Source of the DNA: CAZBZG01 sp964496245
GTDB lineage: Bacteria > Planctomycetota > SZUA-567
Assembly: GCA_964496245.1 (NCBI GenBank)
Contig: CAZBZG010000114.1
Location: 1-13,480, forward strand
Reading direction: 5' to 3'
Length of the DNA: 13,480 nucleotides
This document shows positions 6,990 through 12,943 of the stretch, piece by piece. Under the pieces are notes generated by a model that saw nothing but the letters and a program-made list of their open reading frames with translations, had not been told where the DNA came from and ran no database searches. The position numbers were made by a program, and so were the translations under genes. Position 1 is the first letter of the stretch. Each line of letters opens with the position of its first letter.

Positions 6990-7445
6990 TCAGATCACGT
7001 AATCTGCGCACGCGCCCCGGCCGCGTACCCGACCCCGCTCGACCAGGTCGGCAAAGGTCACCCGATCGCAGATCCGGTTGAGCTGATCCGCGGCCTCACG
7101 CCACACCGGCAAAAAGGGGCACGCCGCGGTCTTGCGGCACTCCAGGCGTCCCCCTTCGCTCACACACCCCACTGGCGCCAGGTCCCCATCCACAAACCGG
7201 ATGACCTGGCCCAGGCTGATCTCAGCCGGACGCCTGGCCAGCTGATAGCCCCCGTGCTTTCCCCGCCGGCTCTCCACGAAACCGCCCTGCTTCATCTCCC
7301 GGAGGATCGCCTGCAGGAACATGGGCGGGATGTCGCAGGCTTCGGCGATGCTCGCAATGGAGAGCGGTCCTTCGCCTGTGCGGCGCGAAAGCTCGTACAC
7401 GGCCCACAGCGCGTAGTTGCACTTCTGTGACAGGCGCATCTGCAT
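6990..7445 (-). CDS. Rrf2-family transcriptional regulator, likely controlling the met operon
   Basis: A 151-residue winged-helix repressor of the Rrf2 family. The N-terminus (MRLSQKCNYALWAVYELSRR), the helix-turn-helix and wing (IAEACDIPPMFLQAILREMK, then ESRRGKHGGYQLAR) and the C-terminal helix (FADLVERG) are characteristic. Cysteines 94, 103 and 109 (spacing C-x8-C-x5-C) fall where IscR- and NsrR-type members bind an iron-sulfur cluster, so redox, iron or nitric-oxide sensing is plausible. A CymR-like response to cysteine or sulfide status is an alternative. The start is ATG 7445 or the in-frame ATG 7439, where the conserved MRLS begins; neither has a strong ribosome site. It is the first gene of the metY-metX-metW transcription unit and is probably autoregulated. 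Confidence 0.9.
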   Translation of the reverse strand: MQMRLSQKCNYALWAVYELSRRTGEGPLSIASIAEACDIPPMFLQAILREMKQGGFVESRRGKHGGYQLARRPAEISLGQVIRFVDGDLAPVGCVSEGGRLECRKTAACPFLPVWREAADQLNRICDRVTFADLVERGRVRGRGACADYVI

Positions 7446-7495
7446 ACTCTACTTATCTGATCCGCTTTGTACGGTATCGGCGATTCTGTGAGTAT
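7444..7495. promoter_or_regulatory. Candidate operator half-sites (ATACTC ... GAGTAT)
   Basis: ATACTC at 7444-7449 overlaps the start codon of the Rrf2 gene. Its mirror GAGTAT at 7490-7495 overlaps the -10 box, with 40 bases between. Read outward, both are preceded by TGC (TGC-ATACTC and TGCGT-ATACTC). This suits two regulator half-sites on the same promoter, but the pairing could be chance and no Rrf2 consensus is firmly recognised. Confidence 0.3.
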
Positions 7496-7518
7496 ACGCA
7501 GCCGCAAGCGCGTGTCAA
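7491..7518 (-). promoter_or_regulatory. Sigma70-type promoter for rrf2-metY-metX-metW
   Basis: On the minus strand TTGACA (7518-7513) and TATACT (7496-7491) are separated by 16 bases: a perfect -35 and a five-of-six -10. Transcription would start near 7484, leaving a leader of about 40 bases before the regulator's ATG. That is too short for a SAM riboswitch or T-box, so control most likely acts at the promoter. Confidence 0.7.
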
Positions 7519-7645
7519 ACGGTTCTGCGGCCGGTTCCGGCTGAGGTTGAGGGAACGTGGGACCTGGCGTGCCTGGGCAACAGACCGCGACTTCCGAGTG
7601 CCTTACCTGCCTCTCAACCGAGCCGGACGTGCCGGCTCGCCTGGT
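7519..7645. other. Intergenic spacer between the met promoter and the araC-type gene
   Basis: No convincing gene lies here. It holds a short palindrome GCCGGTTCCGGC (7530-7541) and an inverted repeat AGCCGG/CCGGCT (7621-7637, 5-base loop). The second lies just past the stop of the AraC-type gene and could act as a weak hairpin at the 3' end of that message. No T-run accompanies it. Confidence 0.4.
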
Positions 7646-8470
7646 CTATCTCCGTCCCTGCCGGCGCAGCACCCGCGGGCTTTTGCCGGTCATGCGCTTG
7701 CAGAAGCGGGAGAAGCTGAACACGTCCGCAAAGGCGAGCTGGTCCGCGATCTGGCTGATCGTGAGGTCCGAGTAGGCCAGGAGCGGCTCGATCACGCGCA
7801 TCCGCTCCCCATCGATCCAGGACTTGAGGCTCATGCGCTCGGCCTCCCGGAAGCGCGCCGACACATGGCTGACCGAATACCGTACCTGATCGGCCACGTC
7901 CGCCACCGTGACAGGACGTCCGCCTCGATCCCACACCGTCCGCTTGATCCGGCTGACGAGCGGATCCAGCCCGGCCAGGACGTCCGATTCCGCGCGCGAA
8001 TCCTGTGCCAGCATGAGCGCGGCAAGCACGTGCGCGACCGTCTCCTGGAGACCCGGACCGGGCGTACCCGATCGCGTGACCAAGCCGTCCAGTGCCTGCA
8101 GGAGGCTGCCGGCCGCACCGTCCGGACCGGCGGTGCCGGGCAGAGCTTCGCCGGTCATCCCGTGGACGCGGTACTTGAGCGTCAGGTACTCGGCCCCGGC
8201 CTCGTAGGCGAACCCGTGCGCGATCCCGGCGGGGATGACGATCGCTTGCCCGCATGCAAGGTCGTAACCCGCGTGTCCGGCGACCGCTCGGAACGGCATG
8301 GCGGTGGCCAGATCCACCTGCCAGAAGGGATGCGCGTGCCTCTGCACTGCATACCCTTCGCGCGCCCGGCCCCGCTGCATGAGCAGCACCTGGCAGCGCA
8401 CGCCAGTGCCGAGCGGCTCGGCTTCGCCCTTGATCATCGATTTTGACAACATTTTACCTGATTTTGCCAT
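7646..8470 (-). CDS. AraC-family transcriptional regulator with cupin-type sensor domain
   Basis: A 274-residue protein with a typical two-part layout. The N-terminal half contains an AraC-type cupin (RHAHPFWQVDLATAMPF, CGQAIVIPAGIAHGFAYE, about residues 40-100), which would bind a sugar-type effector. Residues about 185-270 hold two helix-turn-helix motifs: VTVADVADQVRYSVSHVSAR, and LTISQIADQLAFADVFSFSR followed by FCKRMTGKSPRVLRR. It faces away from the isomerase cassette on the plus strand and probably activates it. The start is uncertain: ATG 8470 lies 12 bases after GGAGG (8487-8483), ATG 8482 abuts that site, and ATG 8452 has a weak AGGT. The upstream extension of this frame is antisense to the isomerase gene and is not coding. 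Confidence 0.9.
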   Translation of the reverse strand: MAKSGKMLSKSMIKGEAEPLGTGVRCQVLLMQRGRAREGYAVQRHAHPFWQVDLATAMPFRAVAGHAGYDLACGQAIVIPAGIAHGFAYEAGAEYLTLKYRVHGMTGEALPGTAGPDGAAGSLLQALDGLVTRSGTPGPGLQETVAHVLAALMLAQDSRAESDVLAGLDPLVSRIKRTVWDRGGRPVTVADVADQVRYSVSHVSARFREAERMSLKSWIDGERMRVIEPLLAYSDLTISQIADQLAFADVFSFSRFCKRMTGKSPRVLRRQGRR

Positions 8471-8500
8471 TCTGTTGGTCATCCTCCATCGATTATGATA
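8433..8500. promoter_or_regulatory. Divergent promoter/operator region between the araC-type gene and the sugar cassette
   Basis: This AT-richer stretch stands out from its GC-rich surroundings. ATCATCGAT (8433-8441) is mirrored by ATCGATTATGAT (8488-8499), a long-spaced inverted repeat that could be a regulator site. On the minus strand TATCAT (8500-8495) could serve as a -10, with a weak TTGCAT 16 bases upstream. On the plus strand TATGAT (8494-8499) is a possible -10 without a good -35, as expected of an activator-dependent promoter. The left arm lies inside the araC-type gene's first codons. Confidence 0.35.
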
Positions 8501-8560
8501 AGACATGAACGAGGAGATGCAAACCGGTTGTTGAATCGTATGCTGGAAAGGATCTGCCCC

Positions 8561-8734
8561 ATGGCCCGTATCGGCGTTGTCATCCACACCCAACTGCGCG
8601 ATCAACTCTTCACGCTCGCCGGCTGCGGTCACAAGAAGGTGGGCGACCAAGCCGTGGACGACATCGCCGCTTTTCTGGGCGAAGGGAGGCCGCTGCGCGC
8701 GGTCCGCGCGGACATGCTCGCTCGCATCGCCTAG
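8561..8734 (+). pseudogene. Miniature, internally deleted D-2-hydroxyacid dehydrogenase
   Basis: A 57-residue reading frame that looks like the two ends of one enzyme joined in frame. Residues 1-18 (MARIGVVIHTQLRDQLFT) resemble the N-terminus of sugar-acid-type D-2-hydroxyacid dehydrogenases. Residues 19-57 (LAGCGHKKVGDQAVDDIAAF, then LGEGRPLRAVRADMLARIA) resemble the extreme C-terminus, where 'TPH-x-AG' precedes the last helix and 'GRPL' the tail. The whole NAD-binding and catalytic middle (normally about 250 residues) is missing, so it cannot be a dehydrogenase. The frame is open, has an AAGGAT ribosome site eight bases before ATG 8561, and lies 21 bases before the isomerase, so it may still be translated. 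Family recognition comes from the two ends only. Confidence 0.6.
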
Positions 8735-8755
8735 ACGCCCCCGAAGGAGCCCGCA

Positions 8756-9592
8756 ATGGACCTCGTATTCTTCACCAAGACCCGCAAAGACATGACCGTG
8801 GACGAACTCGCACGGTTCGGAGAACAGACGGGTCTGGACGGCTTCGACCTGGCCGTCCGGCCCGGCCATCCGGTGCATCCGGACAATGTGGGCGACGCCC
8901 TGCCCCGGGCAGCCGAGCAGCTCGGTCAGCACGGCCTCTGCATCGCCATGGTCACGGGCAACTTCGACCTCCTCCTGCCCGACCAGCCCGCGGCCCGTCC
9001 GCTCCTCCGGGCCATGAATGCCGCCGGCGTGCGCCTGCTCAAACTCGGCTATTTCAAGTTCGATCCCACCACCCAGGACTACTGGGACGAGGTGGCCAAG
9101 ACCCGGAGCGCACTCGCCGGATGGGAGGCCATGGGCCGCGAGCATGGCGTCAAGGTCTGCTACCACACCCACAGCAACCGCTGCCTCGGCCTGAACGCCG
9201 GCACGCTCGCCCATCTGCTGCAGGGACGGGATCCGGCATGCATCGGCGCGTACCTGGATCCCTGTCACTTGCTGATCGAAGGCGAAGCGTTCGACGTGGC
9301 TGCGGCCATCCTGCGGGAGTGGCTGAGCATCGTTGCGCTCAAGGACGTACTGCTCAGCCGCGAGCCGCAGGAACCCCATGGACGCCTCGCCCGGACGATC
9401 GTTCCTGCGGGCCACGGCATGGTGGACTGGACGAACGTGTTCGCCGAGCTTCGGCGCATCGGATTCGACGGTCCGCTCTCGATCCACTGCGATTTCGAGA
9501 TCGCTGCCTCCCAACGCGAACCGCAGATCCGCCGGGAGATCGACTTCTTCCGCTCCCGGCTGTCGGCAGCGCCCCTTGCCTCCCCAGCCTGA
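8756..9592 (+). CDS. Sugar phosphate isomerase/epimerase family protein (xylose isomerase-like TIM barrel)
   Basis: A complete 278-residue protein of the AP-endonuclease-2/xylose-isomerase-like family, cytoplasmic with no signal peptide. Typical strands and probable metal-site residues are visible: FDLAVRPGHPV near residue 30, CYHTHSNR (H137/H139), YLDPCHLLIEGE (D168, H171), IVALKDVLL (K196, D197), the VPAGHGMVDWTNVF loop at 216-229, and LSIHCDFE near the end. Members isomerise or epimerise sugars and keto-sugars; the substrate cannot be predicted here. The ATG at 8756 follows an AAGGAG site. It is intact while both flanking genes are eroded, and the divergent AraC-type regulator suggests a sugar-inducible cassette. 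Confidence 0.88.
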   Translation: MDLVFFTKTRKDMTVDELARFGEQTGLDGFDLAVRPGHPVHPDNVGDALPRAAEQLGQHGLCIAMVTGNFDLLLPDQPAARPLLRAMNAAGVRLLKLGYFKFDPTTQDYWDEVAKTRSALAGWEAMGREHGVKVCYHTHSNRCLGLNAGTLAHLLQGRDPACIGAYLDPCHLLIEGEAFDVAAAILREWLSIVALKDVLLSREPQEPHGRLARTIVPAGHGMVDWTNVFAELRRIGFDGPLSIHCDFEIAASQREPQIRREIDFFRSRLSAAPLASPA

Positions 9593-9762
9593 AGACGGCG
9601 ACCGCGCTCCCCCGGCGACGAGCAGCGCCACCGGGCCCTGCCAACCACCGGCTGGGCCTCACACGCCTGCCATTGACCGGTTCCGGTTGACATCCGCCCG
9701 CGCTTCTGTAGAGTCCTTTGGCCCTGCGCACACAGGAGCGACGCCATCGCACAGGCCCCCGC
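9593..9762 (+). promoter_or_regulatory. Spacer with a sigma70-type promoter (9687-9714)
   Basis: This 170-base gap follows the isomerase. I see no gene in it. TTGACA (9687-9692), 16 bases, then TAGAGT (9709-9714) form a good promoter on the plus strand, pointing at the eroded transporter gene and onward to the EIIA-type gene. CCGGTTCCGGTT directly precedes the -35. A GGAG at 9735-9738 lies too far from ATG 9763 to serve it well. Confidence 0.5.
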
Positions 9763-10000
9763 ATGACGCTCACCGCCGTCGTTCTGCTTCTCCTCTCCGC
9801 TCTGCTGCATGCCGGCTGGAACCTCCTGAGCAAGCGACGCCACCCCACCTGTGCGCTGTTCTTCTGCGCCATGCTGATCCCGGCCGCATGCCTGGCGCCG
9901 TTCCTGCTCGCGCCTTGTCCTCCGCGAACCCCGGCCCGCACCCAAACTGCTGGGCATCGCCTTCATTTTTGCCGGACGCGTACTCGTCGGGATCGCCTGA
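9763..10000 (+). pseudogene. Remnant of an EamA/DMT-family transporter with internal deletion and frameshift
   Basis: The 5' part (9763 to about 9915, frame 1) reads MTLTAVVLLLLSALLHAGWN and LLSKRRHPTCALFF, then a second hydrophobic helix (CAMLIPAACLAPFLLA). This matches the opening of an EamA-type ten-helix exporter, including the ALLHAGWN motif. The 3' part (about 9911-10000, frame 2) reads LREPRPAPKLLGIAFIFAGR and VLVGIA then stop, matching the last helix of the same family. About 200 residues between are gone and the two ends are in different frames, so no working transporter can be made. Continuing frame 1 gives low-complexity Arg/Thr-rich sequence with no homology. The original gene probably exported or imported a metabolite of the sugar cassette. 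Confidence 0.65.
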
Positions 10001-10048
10001 CGCCTTGCCTCCGCAAAGAAGCGCTTGCCAGAATCCGTCAAAAACGCA

Positions 10049-10062
10049 TGATGGAACCATCA
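10049..10062. promoter_or_regulatory. Perfect 14-bp palindrome upstream of the EIIA-type gene
   Basis: TGATGGAACCATCA reads the same on both strands and ends 28 bases before the chosen start codon. It could be a repressor or activator operator for the EIIA-type gene, or a small mRNA hairpin (TGATG/CATCA with GAAC loop). No promoter of good quality is seen beside it. Confidence 0.4.
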
Positions 10063-10090
10063 CGGATTTCGTTTGCGAAGGACATATGCC

Positions 10091-10597
10091 GTGCAGGTCG
10101 CACGCTTTCTCCGGCCCGAGTGCGTCAAGCTCACCCTCGGCCATGGCCATTACGATCAGATCGATCCGGACAGGGACCGCGGGCGGGAACTCGTTCGCCT
10201 CAAGCGCGAGGCGGTCGAAGAGCTCGTCGACCTCTTCATGAAGACCGGCCAGGTGCGCAACCGGAGCAAGTTCTCCCGCGATCTCTGGAACCGCGAGAAG
10301 CAGGCTTCCACGGCCGTGGGCGACGGCGTGGCTGTGCCGCACGTGCGCAGCATGCAGCCGCGCAAACTCGGCCTGATCTTCGCCCGGAGTCGCGAAGGAG
10401 TCGCCTATGCCGCTCCGGACGACAAACCAGTGCACCTCTTCTTCGGCCTGACCGCACCGCCCTATGACGACCGGACCTACCTCCAGTTCTACAAGTGGAT
10501 CGCCCAGAGCTTCCTGCAGGCCGACTGGCTCGGTCCCGCCCTTTTGGAGGCTGCGGACGAACACGAGATCATCGGAATCCTGTCCTCGCTGCCGTAG
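10091..10597 (+). CDS. PTS EIIA-type (PtsN/fructose-type) protein
   Basis: A 168-residue protein with a PTS EIIA type-2 domain across about residues 35-165. The phospho-acceptor is H84 in ASTAVGDGVAVPHVRS, the family's 'G-x-A-x-PH' loop; LFFGLTAP and the C-terminal ILSSLP region also fit. Such proteins receive phosphate from HPr and either pass it to a sugar permease or, as PtsN, regulate nitrogen, potassium or stress responses. The first 30 residues (HGHYDQIDPDRDRG) are extra relative to PtsN. I favour GTG 10091 because AAGGA ends eight bases upstream; a TTG at 10073 would add six residues. No EI, HPr or permease genes are nearby, so a regulatory role is more likely than transport. Confidence 0.85.
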   Translation: MQVARFLRPECVKLTLGHGHYDQIDPDRDRGRELVRLKREAVEELVDLFMKTGQVRNRSKFSRDLWNREKQASTAVGDGVAVPHVRSMQPRKLGLIFARSREGVAYAAPDDKPVHLFFGLTAPPYDDRTYLQFYKWIAQSFLQADWLGPALLEAADEHEIIGILSSLP

Positions 10598-10616
10598 GGC
10601 GGCCTTCCGCGCACAG

Positions 10617-10643
10617 CCGGCCGGCTCTCGGTGCCCCGGCCGG
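10617..10643. terminator. GC-rich hairpin between convergent genes
   Basis: CCGGCCGG at 10617-10624 and CCGGCCGG at 10636-10643 form a self-complementary 8-bp stem with an 11-base loop, just past the stop of the EIIA-type gene. No U-tract follows on either strand, so it may act as a weak or Rho-assisted terminator or an mRNA end-stabiliser. The remaining spacer to 10712 holds no gene. Confidence 0.45.
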
Positions 10644-10712
10644 GCGCGCCCGACCGCGCCGAGCCACGGTCCTTCGCCGACGCTGGAAGACCCCACCCAA
10701 TGCCGAACCAAG

Positions 10713-12338
10713 CTACGGCCGGAACCGGTTGGTCACGGGCAGCCGCCGGTCCTTGCCGAACGCCTTGGCCGTGACCCGCACGCCCATGACCGCCTGCCGC
10801 CGTTTGAACTCGTTCCGGTCGACGAGCGCGAGCACGGTCCGCACCGTCTCGGCATCGTGGCCGGCGGCCACGATCTCTTTGAAGCTGCTGTCCTGCTCGA
10901 TGTAGAGCTCGAGGATGGGGTCGAGAAAGGAATAATCGGGAAGGGCCTGGCGGTCCTCCTGGTCCGGCCGCAACTCGGCGCTCGGCACGCGATCGAGTAC
11001 GCGCGCCGGCAGGACCTCGCGCCCGGCGCGGTCGTTCACGTACCGGGCGAGCTCCCAGACCTGGGCCTTGAAGACGTCCTGGATGACAGCGAAACCGCCC
11101 ACCATGTCGCCGTAGAGCGTGCCGTAGCCGACCGCGGACTCGCTCTTGTTGGACGTGTTGAGCACGAGCAGGCCGAGCTTGTTGCTGAGGGCCATGAGAA
11201 GGACCGCGCGGATGCGCGCCTGCACGTTCTGGTCGGTCAGGTTCTCCGGATCGCCCCCGACGTCCGCGAACACGGGCGCGAGCTCCTCTTCGAACGCCCG
11301 GTGCGGGCCTTCGATGGGAAGTTCGATCTGCCGCACGCCCAGATGCCGGGCAATGGCCCGGGCATCAGCCTGCGTCTCCTCCGACGAGTAGCGGCTGGGC
11401 ATGATCGCAGCGGTCACGTGTTGGGCACCCACGGCATCGACCGCCACCGCCGCGGTCAGCGCGGAGTCGATGCCGCCCGAAAGCCCCAGCACCACCCCCG
11501 GAAAGCCGTTCTTGCCCACGTAGTCTTGCACGCCGAGCACGAGCGCGCTGTAGACCTCGGCGGTCCGGTCGAGCGGCCGGGGGTCCGCGCCCTCGACCCG
11601 GCGGACCTGCGCGCCATCGAGTTCGACCACGAGCAGGTCCTCTTCGAACGCTTTCGCCCGGGCCACCACCTCGCCTTCCGGGTTCATGACCCAGCTCGCG
11701 CCGTCGAATACGAGCGCGTCCTGCCCGCCCACCAGGTTGGCGTACAGGAACCAGACGCCGTTCCGTCGACAGAGGCGGGCAAAGATCTCCTGGCGCACGG
11801 TCTGCTTGCCCTGGTAGTAGGGGCTGGCGGACAGGCAGGCCACGACCTGCGCGCCCCGCGCGGCTGCGTCGCGCGCCGGTCCGCCCTCGGACCAGGCGTC
11901 CTCGCAGATGATCACGCCCACCTGGTGATCACCCGCCGGCGCCACGAACCCCCCGGTGCCGGACGAGAAGTACCGCATTTCGTCGAAGACCGCGTAGTTG
12001 GGCAAGCGCTGTTTGTGGTAGACCCCCGCCACCTCTCCGCCCGCCACCCAGGCGGCTGCGTTGTAAAGCCGGCCGTCCTCACCCACCCGGGGAAAGCCGA
12101 TCAACGCGGGCCGGTCGATCTGGCGTGCGAGATCCTGGAAGGCCCTCTCGCACCCCTCCAGGAACGCCGGCTTGAGCAGGAGATCCTCGGGCGGATACCC
12201 GGTGAGCGCGAGTTCGGGGAAGACCACCAGATCCGGCTCGTGCCGGCCGGCCGCGGCCAGCGCCGCAAGCATGCGCCGGGCGTTACCCTCCAGGTCCCCC
12301 ACCACCGCGTTGATCTGCGCCAGCGCAAACGTGCTCAT
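10713..12338 (-). CDS. nadE: Glutamine-dependent NAD+ synthetase NadE
   Basis: A complete 541-residue enzyme that makes NAD+ from nicotinate adenine dinucleotide, using glutamine-derived ammonia. Residues 1-255 are a nitrilase-type glutaminase with triad E42 (VFPELALTGYPPEDLLL), K109 (VYHKQRLPNYAVFDE) and C145 (IICEDAW). Residues 260-541 are the synthetase: ATP-pyrophosphatase P-loop LGLSGGIDSALT (284-295), MPSRYSSEET, LLVLNTSNKSE, and GYGTLYGDMVGGFAVIQDV. Length fits the two-domain bacterial type. The ATG at 12338 overlaps the thyX stop (ATGA at 12335-12338). Much longer upstream readings in this frame are antisense or out of frame with thyX and moxR. Function is secure. Confidence 0.96.
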   Translation of the reverse strand: MSTFALAQINAVVGDLEGNARRMLAALAAAGRHEPDLVVFPELALTGYPPEDLLLKPAFLEGCERAFQDLARQIDRPALIGFPRVGEDGRLYNAAAWVAGGEVAGVYHKQRLPNYAVFDEMRYFSSGTGGFVAPAGDHQVGVIICEDAWSEGGPARDAAARGAQVVACLSASPYYQGKQTVRQEIFARLCRRNGVWFLYANLVGGQDALVFDGASWVMNPEGEVVARAKAFEEDLLVVELDGAQVRRVEGADPRPLDRTAEVYSALVLGVQDYVGKNGFPGVVLGLSGGIDSALTAAVAVDAVGAQHVTAAIMPSRYSSEETQADARAIARHLGVRQIELPIEGPHRAFEEELAPVFADVGGDPENLTDQNVQARIRAVLLMALSNKLGLLVLNTSNKSESAVGYGTLYGDMVGGFAVIQDVFKAQVWELARYVNDRAGREVLPARVLDRVPSAELRPDQEDRQALPDYSFLDPILELYIEQDSSFKEIVAAGHDAETVRTVLALVDRNEFKRRQAVMGVRVTAKAFGKDRRLPVTNRFRP

Positions 12339-12943
12339 CCGATCTCCTCGAACACGGGCGGGCACGCGTCCTTCAGAAGCGCGTGGATCCGCGCGGCCAG
12401 ATCGATCATCTGCGGATGCGCGGCGCCAGCCAGCCGGAGATTGAGAAAGTGGCGCCATTCGCGGAAATTCGCGGTCATCACGATCTCGGTCTTGAGGCAG
12501 GTCGGCAGCACGGACCGCGCGAGCTGCGGCGAAGCCCCTGCCTCGAGCATGGCGAAGTACGCCGTTTCCGCCGCCATACACGCGGTGCGCCAGGCATCCG
12601 CCTGGTCGGCGTTCAGGCCCGGGGGCTGGAGCACGGCGATCTCGCGGCCGAAGCGCTCCTGCGCGTAGTTGCAGTAGCGCGTGGACTCCTGGCTGAACGA
12701 GGCCACGCGATGGCGCACGAGTTCGTGGGTGATCCCGCGGTCGGTCACGAGGCGCAGGCTGGCCGAGGCGTGTTCGATCACGGACTCGTGCCCGCGCGCC
12801 AGGATCTTCTGCACGAACGCGTCGGCCGATCCCGCTTCGATCTTGCTCTCGCTCTTGTAGCACGTGCGGCCGGCCGCCTCGATCACCGAGAGCGCATCCG
12901 GCGTGACCCACAAGAGCTCGGCATGAGGTTCGACGATGCGCAT
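12335..12943 (-). CDS. thyX: FAD-dependent thymidylate synthase ThyX
   Basis: A complete 202-residue flavin-dependent thymidylate synthase, which methylates dUMP to dTMP using methylene-tetrahydrofolate, with FAD and NADPH as redox carriers. The diagnostic signature RHRxxSxxxxSxRY appears exactly as RHRVASFSQESTRY (77-90). GHESVIEHASASL (51-63) and the C-terminal LKTEIVMTANFREWRHFLNLR also fit the family; here the nucleotide-binding region reads AGAAHPQMIDLAARI. The ATG at 12943 directly follows the moxR TAG, with an AGGAG ribosome site inside the end of moxR, so translation is probably coupled. ThyX makes tetrahydrofolate rather than dihydrofolate, lowering the need for a strong dihydrofolate reductase. 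Confidence 0.97.
   Translation of the reverse strand: MRIVEPHAELLWVTPDALSVIEAAGRTCYKSESKIEAGSADAFVQKILARGHESVIEHASASLRLVTDRGITHELVRHRVASFSQESTRYCNYAQERFGREIAVLQPPGLNADQADAWRTACMAAETAYFAMLEAGASPQLARSVLPTCLKTEIVMTANFREWRHFLNLRLAGAAHPQMIDLAARIHALLKDACPPVFEEIG

Noticed and set aside
7440..7520. SAM riboswitch or T-box ahead of the methionine genes
   Set aside because: The promoter leaves only about 40 bases of leader, with no room for such a structure and no matching conserved helices.
8471..9631. Long in-frame extension upstream of the AraC-type gene on the minus strand
   Set aside because: It is antisense to the isomerase, which has clear TIM-barrel motifs and its own ribosome site. The extension has no recognisable domain.
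7530..9688. Similar CCGGTTCCGG elements at 7531-7540 and 9678-9687 near two promoters
   Set aside because: The match is ten bases of GC-rich palindromic sequence in a GC-rich genome and orientation to the promoters is not distinctive; chance is likely.
9718..10467. A 249-codon plus-strand frame beginning at TTG
   Set aside because: Only its first 70 codons resemble a protein (EamA start). The remainder reads through the frameshifted relic and out of frame across the EIIA-type gene.
10464..12668. A 734-codon open frame on the plus strand
   Set aside because: It runs antisense to nadE and thyX, whose motifs are unmistakable. Its translation is low-complexity His/Arg/Gly-rich, as expected of a high-GC shadow frame.
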